Below are positions 41,301-55,200 of a DNA stretch of 64,000 bases, piece after piece (the stretch's first letter is position 1; each line of letters starts with the position of its first letter). Made by a program: the position numbers and the translations under genes. The notes below the pieces were generated by a model. That model saw nothing but the letters and a program-made list of their open reading frames with translations. It was not told where the DNA came from and searched no databases. Origin of the DNA: Rhynchopus euleeides (taxonomy: Eukaryota; Euglenozoa; Diplonemea; Diplonemida; Diplonemidae); the NCBI GenBank assembly GCA_963210315.1, contig OY723286.1, forward strand, positions 1 to 64,000, read 5' to 3'.

Positions 41301-44300
41301 AGATCCACATGCAGGCAGCTCAAGATCCACATGCAGGCAGCTCACGGTTTTGCCAAGATCCACATGCAGGCAGCTCCTGGTTTTGCCAAGATCCACATGC
41401 AGGCAGCTCAAGATCAACATGCAGGCAGCTCACGGTTTTGCCAAGATCCACATGCAGACAGCTCCTGGTTTTGCCAAGATCCACATGCAGGCAGCTCAAG
41501 ATCCACATGCAGGCAGCTCACGGTTTTGCCAAGATCCACATGCAGGCAGCTCAAGATCCACATGCAGGCAGCTCAAGATCCACATGCAGGCAGCTCCTGG
41601 TTTTGCCAAGATCCACATGCAGGCAGCTCAAGATCCACATGCAGGCAGCTCAAGATCCACATGCAGGCAGCTCCTGGTTTTGCCAAGATCCACATGCAGG
41701 CAGCTCACGGTTTTGCCAAGATCCACATGCAGGCAGCTCCTGGTTTTGCCAAGATCCACATGCAGGCAGCTCAAGATCCACATGCAGGCAGCTCACGGTT
41801 TTGCCAAGATCCACATGCAGACAGCTCCTGGTTTTGCCAAGATCCACATGCAGGCAGCTCAAGATCCACATGCAGGCAGCTCCTGGTTTTGCCAAGATCC
41901 ACATGCAGGCAGCTCAAGATCCACATGCAGGCAGCTCACGGTTTTGCCAAGATCCACATGCAGGCAGCTCAAGATCCACATGCAGGCAGCTCACGGTTTT
42001 GCCAAGATCCACATGCAGGCAGCTCAAGATCCACATGCAGGCAGCTCCTGGTTTTGCCAAGATCCACATGCAGGCAGCTCCTGGTTTTGCCAAGATCCAC
42101 ATGCAGGCAGCTGAAGATCCACATGCAGGCAGCTCCTGGTTTTGCCAAGATCCACATGCAGGCAGCTCAAGATCCACATGCAGGCAGCTCAAGATCCACA
42201 TGCAGGCAGCTCCTGGTTTTGCCAAGATCCACATGCAGGCAGCTCACGGTTTTGCCAAGATCCACATGCAGGCAGCTCCTGGTTTTGCCAAGATCCACAT
42301 GCAGGCAGCTCAAGATCCACATGCAGGCAGCTCACGGTTTTGCCAAGATCCACATGCAGACAGCTCCTGGTTTTGCCAAGATCCACATGCAGGCAGCTCA
42401 AGATCCACATGCAGGCAGCTCCTGGTTTTGCCAAGATCCACATGCAGGCAGCTCAAGATCCACATGCAGGCAGCTCAAGATCCACATGCAGGCAGCTCAA
42501 GATCCACATGCAGGCAGCTCAAGATCCACATGCAGGCAGCTCACGGTTTTGCCAAGATCCACATGCAGGCAGCTCCTGGTTTTGCCAAGATCCACATGCA
42601 GGCAGCTCAAGATCCACATGCAGGCAGCTCAAGATCCACATGCAGGCAGCTCACGGTTTTGCCAAGATCCACATGCAGGCAGCTCAAGATCCACATGCAG
42701 GCAGCTCAAGATCCACATGCAGGCAGCTCAAGATCCACATGCAGGCAGCTCACGGTTTTGCCAAGATCCACATGCAGGCAGCTCCTGGTTTTGCCAAGAT
42801 CCACATGCAGGCAGCTCAAGATCCACATGCAGGCAGCTCAAGATCCACATGCAGGCAGCTCACGGTTTTGCCAAGATCCACATGCAGGCAGCTCAAGATC
42901 CACATGCAGGGAGCTCCTGGTTTTGCCAAGATCCACATGCAGGCAGCTCACGGTTTTGCCAAGATCCACATGCAGGCAGCTCCTGGTTTTGCCAAGATCC
43001 ACATGCAGGCAGCTCAAGATCCACATGCAGGCAGCTCAAGATCCACATGCAGGCAGCTCCTGGTTTTGCCAAGATCCACATGCAGGCAGCTCACGGTTTT
43101 GCCAAGATCCACATGCAGGCAGCTCAAGATCCACATGCAGGCAGCTCAAGATCCACATGCAGGCAGCTCCTGGTTTTGCCAAGATCCACATGCAGGCAGC
43201 TCAAGATCCACATGCAGGCAGCTCAAGATCCACATGCAGGCAGCTCCTGGTTTTGCCAAGATCTACATGCAGGCAGCTCACGGTTTTGCCAAGATCCACA
43301 TGCAGGCAGCTCCTGGTTTTGCCAAGATCCACATGCAGGCAGCTCAAGATCCACATGCAGGCAGCTCACGGTTTTGCCAAGATCCACATGCAGACAGCTC
43401 CTGGTTTTGCCAAGATCCACATGCAGGCAGCTCAAGATCCACATGCAGGCAGCTCCTGGTTTTGCCAAGATCCACATGCAGGCAGCTCAAGATCCACATG
43501 CAGGCAGCTCACGGTTTTGCCAAGATCCACATGCAGGCAGCTCAAGATCCACATGCAGGCAGCTCAAGATCCACGTGCAGGCAGCTCCTGGTTTTGCCAA
43601 GATCCACATGCAGGCAGCTCAAGATCCACATGCAGGCAGCTCAAGATCCACATGCAGGCAGCTCCTGGTTTTGCCAAGATCCACATGCAGGCAGCTCACG
43701 GTTTTGCCAAGATCCACATGCAGGCAGCTCCTGGTTTTGCCAAGATCCACATGCAGGCAGCTCAAGATCCACATGCAGGCAGCTCACGGTTTTGCCAAGA
43801 TCCACATGCAGACAGCTCCTGGTTTTGCCAAGATCCACATGCAGGCAGCTCAAGATCCACATGCAGGCAGCTCCTGGTTTTGCCAAGATCCACATGCAGG
43901 CAGCTCAAGATCCACATGCAGGCAGCTCACGGTTTTGCCAAGATCCACATGCAGGCAGCTCAAGATCCACATGCAGGCAGCTCCTGGTTTTGCCAAGGTC
44001 CACATGCAGGCAGCTCAAGATCCACATGCAGGCAGCTCCTGGTTTTGCCAAGATCCACATGCAGGCAGCTCAAGATCCACATGCAGGCAGCTCAAGATCC
44101 ACATGCAGGCAGCTCCTGGTTTTGCCAAGATCCACATGCAGGCAGCTCAAGATCCACGTGCAGGCAGCTCACGGTTTTGCCAAGATCCACATGCAGGCAG
44201 CTCCTGGTTTTGCCAAGATCCACATGCAGGCAGCTCAAGATCCACATGCAGGCAGCTCAAGATCCACATGCAGGCAGCTCCTGGTTTTGCCAAGATCCAC

Positions 44301-45429
44301 ATGCAGGCAGCTCAAGATCCACATGCAGGCAGCTCAAGATCCACATGCAGGCAGCTCCTGGTTTTGCCAAGATCCACATGCAGGCAGCTCAAGATCCACA
44401 TGCAGGCAGCTCCTGGTTTTGCCAAGATCCACATGCAGGCAGCTCCTGGTTTTGCCAAGATCCACATGCAGGCAGCTCAAGATCCACATGCAGGCAGCTC
44501 AAGATCCACATGCAGGCAGCTCCTGGTTTTGCCAAGATCCACATGCAGGCAGCTCAAGATCCACATGCAGGCAGCTCAAGATCCACATGCAGGCAGCTCA
44601 CGGTTTTGCCAAGATCCACATGCAGGCAGCTCAAGATCCACATGCAGGCAGCTCAAGATCCACATGCAGGCAGCTCCTGGTTTTGCCAAGATCCACATGC
44701 AGGCAGCTCCTGGTTTTGCCAAGATCCACATGCAGGCAGCTCAAGATCCACATGCAGGCAGCTCCTGGTTTTGCCAAGATCCACATGCAGGCAGCTCAAG
44801 ATCCACATGCAGGCAGCTCAAGATCCACATGCAGGCAGCTCCTGGTTTTGCCAAGATCCACATGCAGGCAGCTCAAGATCCACATGCAGGCAGCTCACGG
44901 TTTTGCCAAGATCCACATGCAGGCAGCTCCTGGTTTTGCCAAGATCCACATGCAGGCAGCTCAAGATCCACATGCAGGCAGCTCAAGATCCACATGCAGG
45001 CAGCTCAAGATCCACATGCAGGCAGCTCCTGGTTTTGCCAAGATCCACATGCAGGCAGCTCAAGATCCACATGCAGGCAGCTCACGGTTTTGCCAAGATC
45101 CACATGCAGGCAGCTCAAGATCCACATGCAGGCAGCTCCTGGTTTTGCCAAGATCCACATGCAGGCAGCTCAAGATCCACATGCAGGCAGCTCCTGGTTT
45201 TGCCAAGATCCACATGCAGGCAGCTCCTGGTTTTGCCAAGATCCACATGCAGGCAGCTCAAGATCCACATGCAGGCAGCTCCTGGTTTTGCCAAGATCCA
45301 CATGCAGGCAGCTCAAGATCCACATGCAGGCAGCTCCTGGTTTTGCCAAGATCCACATGCAGGCAGCTCAAGATCCACATGCAGGCAGCTCAAGATCCAC
45401 ATGCAGGCAGCTCAAGATCCACATGCAGG

Positions 45430-48400
45430 CAGGTCCTGGTTTTGCCAAGATCCACATGCAGGCAGCTCCTGGTTTTGCCAAGATCCACATGCAGGCAGCT
45501 CAAGATCCACATGCAGGCAGCTCCTGGTTTTGCCAAGATCCACATGCAGGCAGTTCAAGATCCACATGCAGGCAGCTCCTGGTTTTGCCAAGATCCACAT
45601 GCAGGCAGCTCACGGTTTTGCCAAGATCCACATGCAGGCAGCTCCTGGTTTTGCCAAGATCCACATGCAGGCAGCTCAAGATCCACATGCAGGCAGGTCA
45701 AGATCCACATGCAGGCAGCTCACGGTTTTGCCAAGATCCACATGCAGGCAGCTCAAGATCCACATGCAGGCAGCTCACGGTTTTGCCAAGATCCACATGC
45801 AGGCAGCTCAAGATCCACATGCAGGCAGCTCAAGATCCACATGCAGGCAGCTCCTGGTTTTGCCAAGATCCACATGCAGGCAGCTCAAGATCCACATGCA
45901 GGCAGCTCACGGTTTTGCCAAGATCCACATGCAGGCAGCTCCTGGTTTTGCCAAGATCCACATGCAGGCAGCTCAAGATCCACATGCAGGCAGCTTAAGA
46001 TCCACATGCAGGCAGCTCCTGGTTTTGCCAAGATCCACATGCAGGCAGCTCAAGATCCACATGCAGGCAGCTCAAGATCCACATGCAGGCAGCTCCTGGT
46101 TTTGCCAAGATCCACATGCAGGCAGCTCAAGATCCACATGCAGGCAGCTCCTGGTTTTGCCAAGATCCACATGCAGGCAGCTCAAGATCCACATGCAGGC
46201 AGCTCACGGTTTTGCCAAGATCCACATGCAGGCAGCTCAAGATCCACATGCAGGCAGCTCAAGATCCACATGCAGGCAGTTCAAGATCCACATGCAGGCA
46301 GCTCCTGGTTTTACCAAGATCCACATGCAGGCAGCTCAAGATCCACATGCAGGCAGCTCCTGGTTTTGCCAAGATCTACATGCAGGCAGCTCACGGTTTT
46401 GGCAAGATCCACATGCAGGCAGCTCCTGGTATTGCCAAGATCCACATGCAGGCAGCTCAAGATCCACATGCAGGCAGCTGAAGATCCACATGCAGGCAGC
46501 TCCTGGTTTTGCCAAGATCCACATGCAGGCAGCTCCTGGTTTTGCCAAGATCCACATGCAGGCAGCTCAAGATCCACATGCAGGCAGCTCACGGTTTTGC
46601 CAAGATCCACATGCAGACAGCTCCTGGTTTTGCCAAGATCCACATGCAGGCAGCTCAAGATCCACATGCAGGCAGCTCAAGATCCACATGCAGGCAGCTC
46701 ACGGTTTTGCCAAGATCCACATGCAGGCAGCTCAAGATCCACATGCAGGCAGCTCCTGGTTTTGCCAAGATCCACATGCAGGCAGCTCCTGGTTTTGCCA
46801 AGATCCACATGCAGGCAGCTCAAGATCCACATGCAGGCAGCTCAAGATCCACATGCAGGCAGCTCAAGATCCACATGCAGGCAGCTCCTGGTTTTGCCAA
46901 GATCCACATGCAGGCAGCTCAAGATCCACATGCAGGCAGCTCACGGTTTTGCCAAGATCCACATGCAGGCAGCTCCTGGTTTTGCCAAGATCCACATGCA
47001 GGCAGCTCAAGATCCACATGCAGGCAGCTCAAGATCCACATGCAGGCAGCTCAAGATCCACATGCAGGCAGCTCCTGGTTTTGCCAAGATCCACATGCAG
47101 GCAGCTCAAGATCCACATGCAGGCAGCTCACGGATTTGCCAAGATCCACATGCAGACAGCTCCTGGTTTTGCCAAGATCCACATGCAGGCAGCTCAAGAT
47201 CCACATGCAGGCAGCTCAAGGTTTTGCCAAGATCCACATGCAGGCAGCTCAAGATCCACATGCAGGCAGCTCCTGGTTTTGCCAAGATCCACATGCAGGC
47301 AGCTCCTGGTTTTGCCAAGATCCACATGCAGGCAGCTCAAGATCCACATGCAGGCAGCTCAAGATCCACATGCAGGCAGCTCACGGTTTTGCCAAGATCC
47401 ACATGCAGGCAGCTCAAGATCCACATGCAGGCAGCTCACGGTTTTGCCAAGATCCACATGCAGGCAGCTCAAGATCCACATGCAGGCAGCTCAAGATCCA
47501 CATGCAGGCAGCTCCTGGTTTTGCCAAGATCCACATGCAGGCAGCTCAAGATCCACATGCAGGCAGCTCACGGTTTTGCCAAGATCCACATGCAGGCAGC
47601 TCCTGGTTTTGCCAAGATCCACATGCAGGCAGCTCCTGGTTTTGCCAAGATCCACATGCAGGCAGCTCAAGATCCACATGCAGGCAGCTCCTGGTTTTGC
47701 CAAGATCCACATGCAGGCAGCTCAAGATCCACATGCAGGCAGCTCAAGATCCACATGCAGGCAGCTCAAGATCCACATGCAGGCAGGTCCTGGTTTTGCC
47801 AAGATCCACATGCAGGCAGCTGAAGATCCACATGCAGGCAGCTCCTGGTTTTGCCAAGATCCACATGCAGGCAGCTCAAGATCCACATGCAGGCAGCTCC
47901 TGGTTTTGCCAAGATCCACATGCAGGCAGTTCAAGATCCACATGCAGGCAGCTCCTGGTTTTGCCAAGATCCACATGCAGGCAGCTCACGGTTTTGCCAA
48001 GATCCACATGCAGGCAGCTCCTGGTTTTGCCAAGATCCACATGCAGGCAGCTCAAGATCCACATGCAGGCAGCTCACGGTTTTGCCAAGATCCACATGCA
48101 GGCAGCTCCTGGTTTTGCCAAGATCCACATGCAGGCAGCTCAAGATCCACATGCAGGCAGCTTAAGATCCACATGCAGGCAGCTCCTGGTTTTGCCAAGA
48201 TCCACATGCAGGCAGCTCAAGATCCACATGCAGGCAGCTCAAGATCCACATGCAGGCAGCTCCTGGTTTTGCCAAGATCCACATGCAGGCAGCTCAAGAT
48301 CCACATGCAGGCAGCTCCTGGTTTTGCCAAGATCCACATGCAGGCAGCTCAAGATCCACATGCAGGCAGCTCACGGTTTTGCCAAGATCCACATGCAGGC

Positions 48401-49100
48401 AGCTCCTGGTTTTGCCAAGATCCACATGCAGGCAGCTCAAGATCCACATGCAGGCAGCTCAAGATCCACATGCAGGCAGTTCAAGATCCACATGCAGGCA
48501 GCTCCTGGTTTTACCAAGATCCACATGCAGGCAGCTCAAGATCCACATGCAGGCAGCTCCTGGTTTTGCCAAGATCCACATGCAGGCAGCTCACGGTTTT
48601 GGCAAGATCCACATGCAGGCAGCTCCTGGTTTTGCCAAGATCCACATGCAGGCAGCTCAAGATCCACATGCAGGCAGCTGAAGATCCACATGCAGGCAGC
48701 TCCTGGTTTTGCCAAGATCCACATGCAGGCAGCTCCTGGTTTTGCCAAGATCCACATGCAGGCAGCTCAAGATCCACATGCAGGCAGCTCACGGTTTTGC
48801 CAAGATCCACATGCAGACAGCTCCTGGTTTTGCCAAGATCCACATGCAGGCAGCTCAAGATCCACATGCAGGCAGCTCAAGATCCACATGCAGGCAGCTC
48901 ACGGTTTTGCCAAGATCCACATGCAGGCAGCTCAAGATCCACATGCAGGCAGCTCCTGGTTTTGCCAAGATCCACATGCAGGCAGCTCCTGGTTTTGCCA
49001 AGATCCACATGCAGGCAGCTCAAGATCCACATGCAGGCAGCTCAAGATCCACATGCAGGCAGCTCCTGGTTTTGCCAAGATCCACATGCAGGCAGCTCAA
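45430..49100 (+). repeat. Higher-order repeat pair, offset about 2.2 to 2.4 kb
   Basis: Ordered markers recur: AGGTCCTGG (45431 and 47785, offset 2354), CAGTTCAAG (45551 and 47927, offset 2376), CTTAAG (TAA at 45996 and 48163, offset 2167), CAGTTCAAG (46279 and 48479), TTTTACCAAG (near 46311 and 48511), TTTTGGCAAG (near 46399 and 48599) and CTGAAG (TGA at 46479 and 48679), the last four at offset 2200. The offsets differ by multiples of 11, so whole modules were gained or lost between copies. Copy 1 has private changes (GATCTACATG near 46374; GGTATTGCC near 46431). Confidence 0.8.
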
Positions 49101-52100
49101 GATCCACATGCAGGCAGCTCACGGTTTTGCCAAGATCCACATGCAGGCAGCTCCTGGTTTTGCCAAGATCCACATGCAGGCAGCTCACGGTTTTGCCAAG
49201 ATCCACATGCAGGCAGCTCCTGGTTTTGCCAAGATCCACATGCAGGCAGCTCAAGATCCACATGCAGGCAGCTCAAGATCCACATGCAGGCAGCTCACGG
49301 TTTTGCCAAGATCCACATGCAGACAGCTCCTGGTTTTGCCAAGATCCACATGCAGGCAGCTCAAGATCCACATGCAGGCAGCTCAAGATCCACATGCAGG
49401 CAGCTCACGGTTTTGCCAAGATCCACATGCAGGCAGCTCAAGATCCACATGCAGGCAGCTCCTGGTTTTGCCAAGATCCACATGCAGGCAGCTCCTGGTT
49501 TTGCCAAGATCCACATGCAGGCAGCTCAAGATCCACATGCAGGCAGCTCAAGATCCACATGCAGGCAGCTCCTGGTTTTGCCAAGATCCACATGCAGGCA
49601 GCTCACGGTTTTGCCAAGATCCACATGCAGGCAGCTCCTGGTTTTGCCAAGATCCACATGCAGGCAGCTCAAGATCCACATGCAGGCAGCTCAAGATCCA
49701 CATGCAGGCAGCTCACGGTTTTGCCAAGATCCACATGCAGGCAGCTCAAGATCCACATGCAGGCAGCTCACGGTTTTGCCAAGATCCACATGCAGGCAGC
49801 TCAAGATCCACATGCAGGCAGCTCAAGATCCACATGCAGGCAGCTCCTGGTTTTGCCAAGATCCACATGCAGGCAGCTCAAGATCCACATGCAGGCAGCT
49901 CACGGTTTTGCCAAGATCCACATGCAGGCAGCTCCTGGTTTTGCCAAGATCCACATGCAGGCAGCTCAAGATCCACATGCAGGCAGCTCAAGATCCACAT
50001 GCAGGCAGCTCCTGGTTTTGCCAAGATCCACATGCAGGCAGCTCAAGATCCACATGCAGGCAGCTCAAGATCCACATGCAGGCAGCTCCTGGTTTTGCCA
50101 AGATCCACATGCAGGCAGCTCAAGATCCACATGCAGGCAGCTCAAGATCCACATGCAGGCAGCTCCTGGTTTTGCCAAGATCCACATGCAGGCAGCTCAA
50201 GATCCACATGCAGGCAGCTCAAGATCCACATGCAGGCAGCTCCTGGTTTTGCCAAGATCCACATGCAGGCAGCTCCTGGTTTTGCCAAGATCCACATGCA
50301 GGCAGCTCAAGATCCACATGCAGGCAGCTCACGGTTTTGCCAAGATCCACATGCAGGCAGCTCCTGGTTTTGCCAAGATCCACATGCAGGCAGCTCAAGA
50401 TCCACATGCAGGCAGCTCAAGATCCACATGCAGGCAGCTCCTGGTTTTGCCAAGATCCACATGCAGGCAGCTCAAGATCCACATGCAGGCAGCTCAAGAT
50501 CCACATGCAGGCAGCTCCTGGTTTTGCCAAGATCCACATGCAGGCAGCTCAAGATCCACATGCAGGCAGCTCAAGATCCACATGCAGGCAGCTCCTGGTT
50601 TTGCCAAGATCCACATGCAGGCAGCTCAAGATCCACATGCAGGCAGATCAAGATCCACATGCAGGCAGCTCCTGGTTTTGCCAAGATCCACATGCAGGCA
50701 GCTCAAGATCCACATGCAGGCAGCTCAAGATCCACATGCAGGCAGTTCAAGATCCACATGCAGGCAGCTCCTGGTTTTACCGAGATCCACATGCAGGCAG
50801 CTCAAGATCCACATGCAGGCAGCTCAAGATCCACATGCAGGCAGCTCCTGGTTTTGCCAAGATCCACATGCAGGCAGCTCACGGCTTTGCCAAGATCCAC
50901 ATGCAGGCAGCTCAAGATCCACATGCAGGCAGCTCAAGATCCACATGCAGGCAGCTCCTGGTTTTGCCAAGATCCACATGCAGGCAGCTCAAGATCCACA
51001 TGCAGGCAGCTGAAGATCCACATGCAGGCAGCTCCTGGCTTTGCCAAGATCCACATGCAGGCAGCTCCTGGTTTTGCCAAGATCCACATGCAGGCAGCTC
51101 AAGATCCACATGCAGGCAGCTCACGGTTTTGCCAAGATCCACATGCAGACAGCTCCTGGTTTTGCCAAGATCCACATGCAGGCAGCTCAAGATCCACATG
51201 CAGGCAGCTCCTGGTTTTGCCAAGATCCACATGCAGGCAGCTCAAGATCCACATGCAGGCAGCTCACGGTTTTGCCAAGATCCACATGCAGACAGCTCCT
51301 GGTTTTGCCAAGATCCACATGCAGGCAGCTCAAGATCCACATGCAGGCAGCTCAAGATCCACATGCAGGCAGCTCACGGTTTTGCCAAGATCCACATGCA
51401 GGCAGCTCAAGATCCACATGCAGGCAGCTCCTGGTTTTGCCAAGATCCACATGCAGGCAGCTCCTGGTTTTGCCAAGATCCACATGCAGGCAGCTCAAGA
51501 TCCACATGCAGGCAGCTCCTGGTTTTGCCAAGATCCACATGCAGGCAGCTCAAGATCCACATGCAGGCAGCTCCTGGGTTTGCCAAGATCCACATGCAGG
51601 CAGCTCAAGATCCACATGCAGGCAGCTCAAGATCCACATGCAGGCAGCTCCTGGTTTTGCCAAGATCCACATGCAGGCAGCTCAAGATCCACATGCAGGC
51701 AGCTCCTGGTTTTGCCAAGATCCACATGCAGGCAGCTCACGGTTTTGGCAAGATCCACATGCAGGCAGCTCCTGGTTTTGCCAAGATCCACATGCAGGCA
51801 GCTCCTGGTTTTGCCAAGATCCACATGCAGGCAGCTCCTGGTTTTGCCAAGATCCACATGCAGGCAGCTCAAGATCCACATGCAGGCAGCTCACGGTTTT
51901 GCCAAGATCCACATGCAGACAGCTCCTGGTTTTGCCAAGATCCACATGCAGGCAGCTCAAGATCCACATGCAGGCAGCTCAAGATCCACATGCAGGCAGC
52001 TCACGGTTTTGCCAAGATCCACATGCAGGCAGCTCAAGATCCACATGCAGGCAGCTCCTGGTTTTGCCAAGATCCACATGCAGGCAGCTCCTGGTTTTGC

Positions 52101-52249
52101 CAAGATCCACATGCCGGCAGCTCAAGATCCACATGCAGGCAGCTCAAGATCCACATGCAGGCAGCTCAAGATCCACATGCAGGCAGCTCACGGTTTTGCC
52201 AAGATCCACATGCAGGCAGCTCAAGATCCACATGCAGGCAGCTCCTGGT

Positions 52250-55200
52250 TTTGACAAGATCCACATGAAGGCAGCTCCTGGTTTTGCCAAGATCCACATG
52301 CAGGCAGCTCAAGATCCACATGCAGGCAGCTCAAGATCCACATGCAGGCAGCTCCTGGTTTTGCCAAGATCCACATGCAGGCAGCTCAAGATCCACATGC
52401 AGGCAGCTCACGGTTTTGCCAAGATCCACATGCAGGCAGCTCCTGGTTTTGCCAAGATCCACATGCAGGCAGCTCAAGATCCACATGCAGGCAGCTCCTG
52501 GTTTTGCCAAGATCCACATGCAGGCAGCTCAAGATCCACATGCGGGCAGCTCAAGATCCACATGCAGGCAGCTCAAGATCCACATGCAGGCAGCTCCTGG
52601 TTTTGCCAAGATCCACATGCAGGCAGCTCAAGATCCACATGCAGGCAGCTCAAGATCCACATGCAGGCAGCTCCTGGTTTTGCCAAGATCCACATGCAGG
52701 CAGCTCAAGATCCACATGCAGGCAGCTCAAGATCCACATGCAGGCAGCTCACGGTTTTGCCAAGATCCACATGCAGGCAGCTCCTGGTTTTGCCAAGATC
52801 CACATGCAGGCAACTCAAGATCCACATGCAGGCAGCTCACGGTTTTGCCAAGATCCACATGCAGGCAGCTCAAGATCCACATGCAGGCAGCTCACGGTTT
52901 TGCCAAGATCCACATGCAGGCAGCTCAAGATCCACATGCAGGCAGCTCAAGATCCACATGCAGGCAGCTCCTGGTTTTGCCAAGATCCACATGCAGGCAG
53001 CTCAAGATCCACATGCAGGCAGCTCACGGTTTTGCCAAGATCCACATGCAGGCAGCTCCTGGTTTTGCCAAGATCCACATGCAGGCAGCTCAAGATCCAC
53101 ATGCAGGCAGCTCAAGATCCACATGCAGGCAGCTCCTGGTTTTGCCAAGATCCACATGCAGGCAGCTCAAGATCCACATGCAGGCAGGTCACGGTTTTGC
53201 CAAGATCCACATGCAGACAGCTCCTGGTTTTGCCAAGATCCACATGCAGGCAGCTCAAGATCCACATGCAGGCAGCTCAAGATCCACATGCAGGCAGCTC
53301 CTGGTTTTGCCAAGATCCACATGCAGGCAGCTCAAGATCCACATGCAGGCAGCTCAAGATCCACATGCAGGCAGCTCCTGGTTTTGCCAAGATCCACATG
53401 CAGGCAGCTCAAGATCCACATGCAGGCAGCTCCTGGTTTTGCCAAGATCCACATGCAGGCAGCTCAAGATCCACATGCAGGCAGCTCACGGTTTTGCCAA
53501 GATCCACATGCAGGCAGATCAAGATCCACATGCAGGCAGCTCCTGGTTTTGCCAAGATCCACATGCAGGCAGCTCAAGATCCACATGCAGGCAGCTCACG
53601 GTTTTGCCAAGATCCACATGCAGGCAGCTCCTGGTTTTGCCAAGATCCACATGCAGGCAGCTCAAGATCCACATGCAGGCAGCTCAAGATCCACATGCAG
53701 GCAGCTCAAGATCCACATGCAGGCAGTTCAAGATCCACATGCAGGCAGCTCCTGGTTTTACCAAGATCCACATGCAGGCAGCTCAAGATCCACATGCAGG
53801 CAGCTCAAGATCCACATGCAGGCAGCTCCTGGTTTTGCCAAGATCCACATGCAGGCAGCTCACGGTTTTGCCAAGATCCACATGCAGGCAGCTCCTGGTT
53901 TTGCCAAGATCCACATGCAGGCAGCTCAAGATCCACATGCAGGCAGCTGAAGATCCACATGCAGGCAGCTCCTGGTTTTGCCAAGATCCACATGCAGGCA
54001 GCTCCTGGTTTTGCCAAGATCCACATGCAGGCAGCTCAAGATCCACATGCAGGCAGCTCACGGTTTTGCCAAGATCCACATGCAGACAGCTCCTGGTTTT
54101 GCCAAGATCCACATGCAGGCAGCTCAAGATCCACATGCAGGCAGCTCACGGTTTTGCCAAGATCCACATGCAGGCAGCTCCTGGTTTTGCCAAGATCCAC
54201 ATGCAGGCAGCTCAAGATCCACATGCAGGCAGCTCAAGATCCACATGCAGGCAGCTCAAGATCCACATGCAGGCAGTTCAAGATCCACATGCAGGCAGCT
54301 CCTGGTTTTACCAAGATCCACATGCAGGCAGCTCAAGATCCACATGCAGGCAGCTCAAGATCCACATGCAGGCAGCTCCTGGTTTTGCCAAGATCCACAT
54401 GCAGGCAGCTCACGGTTTTGCCAAGATCCACATGCAGGCAGCTCCTGGTTTTGCCAAGATCCACATGCAGGCAGCTCAAGATCCACATGCAGGCAGCTGA
54501 AGATCCACATGCAGGCAGCTCCTGGTTTTGCCAAGATCCACATGCAGGCAGCTCCTGGTTTTGCCAAGATCCACATGCAGGCAGCTCAAGATCCACATGC
54601 AGGCAGCTCACGGTTTTGCCAAGATCCACATGCAGACAGCTCCTGGTTTTGCCAAGATCCACATGCAGGCAGCTCCTGGTTTTGCCAAGATCCACATGCA
54701 GGCAGCTCCTGGTTTTGCCAAGATCCACATGCAGGCAGCTCCTGGTTTTGCCAAGATCCACATGCAGGCAGCTCAAGATCCACATGCAGGCAGCTCACGG
54801 TTTTGCCAAGATCCACATGCAGACAGCTCCTGGTTTTGCCAAGATCCACATGCAGGCAGCTCAAGATCCACATGCAGGCAGCTCAAGATCCACATGCAGG
54901 CAGCTCACGGTTTTGCCAAGATCCACATGCAGGCAGCTCAAGATCCACATGCAGGCAGCTCCTGGTTTTGCCAAGATCCACATGCAGGCAGCTCCTGGTT
55001 TTGCCAAGATCCACATGCCGGCAGCTCAAGATCCACATGCAGGCAGCTCAAGATCCACATGCAGGCAGCTCAAGATCCACATGCAGGCAGCTCACGGTTT
55101 TGCCAAGATCCACATGCAGGCAGCTCAAGATCCACATGCAGGCAGCTCCTGGTTTTGACAAGATCCACATGAAGGCAGCTCCTGGTTTTGCCAAGATCCA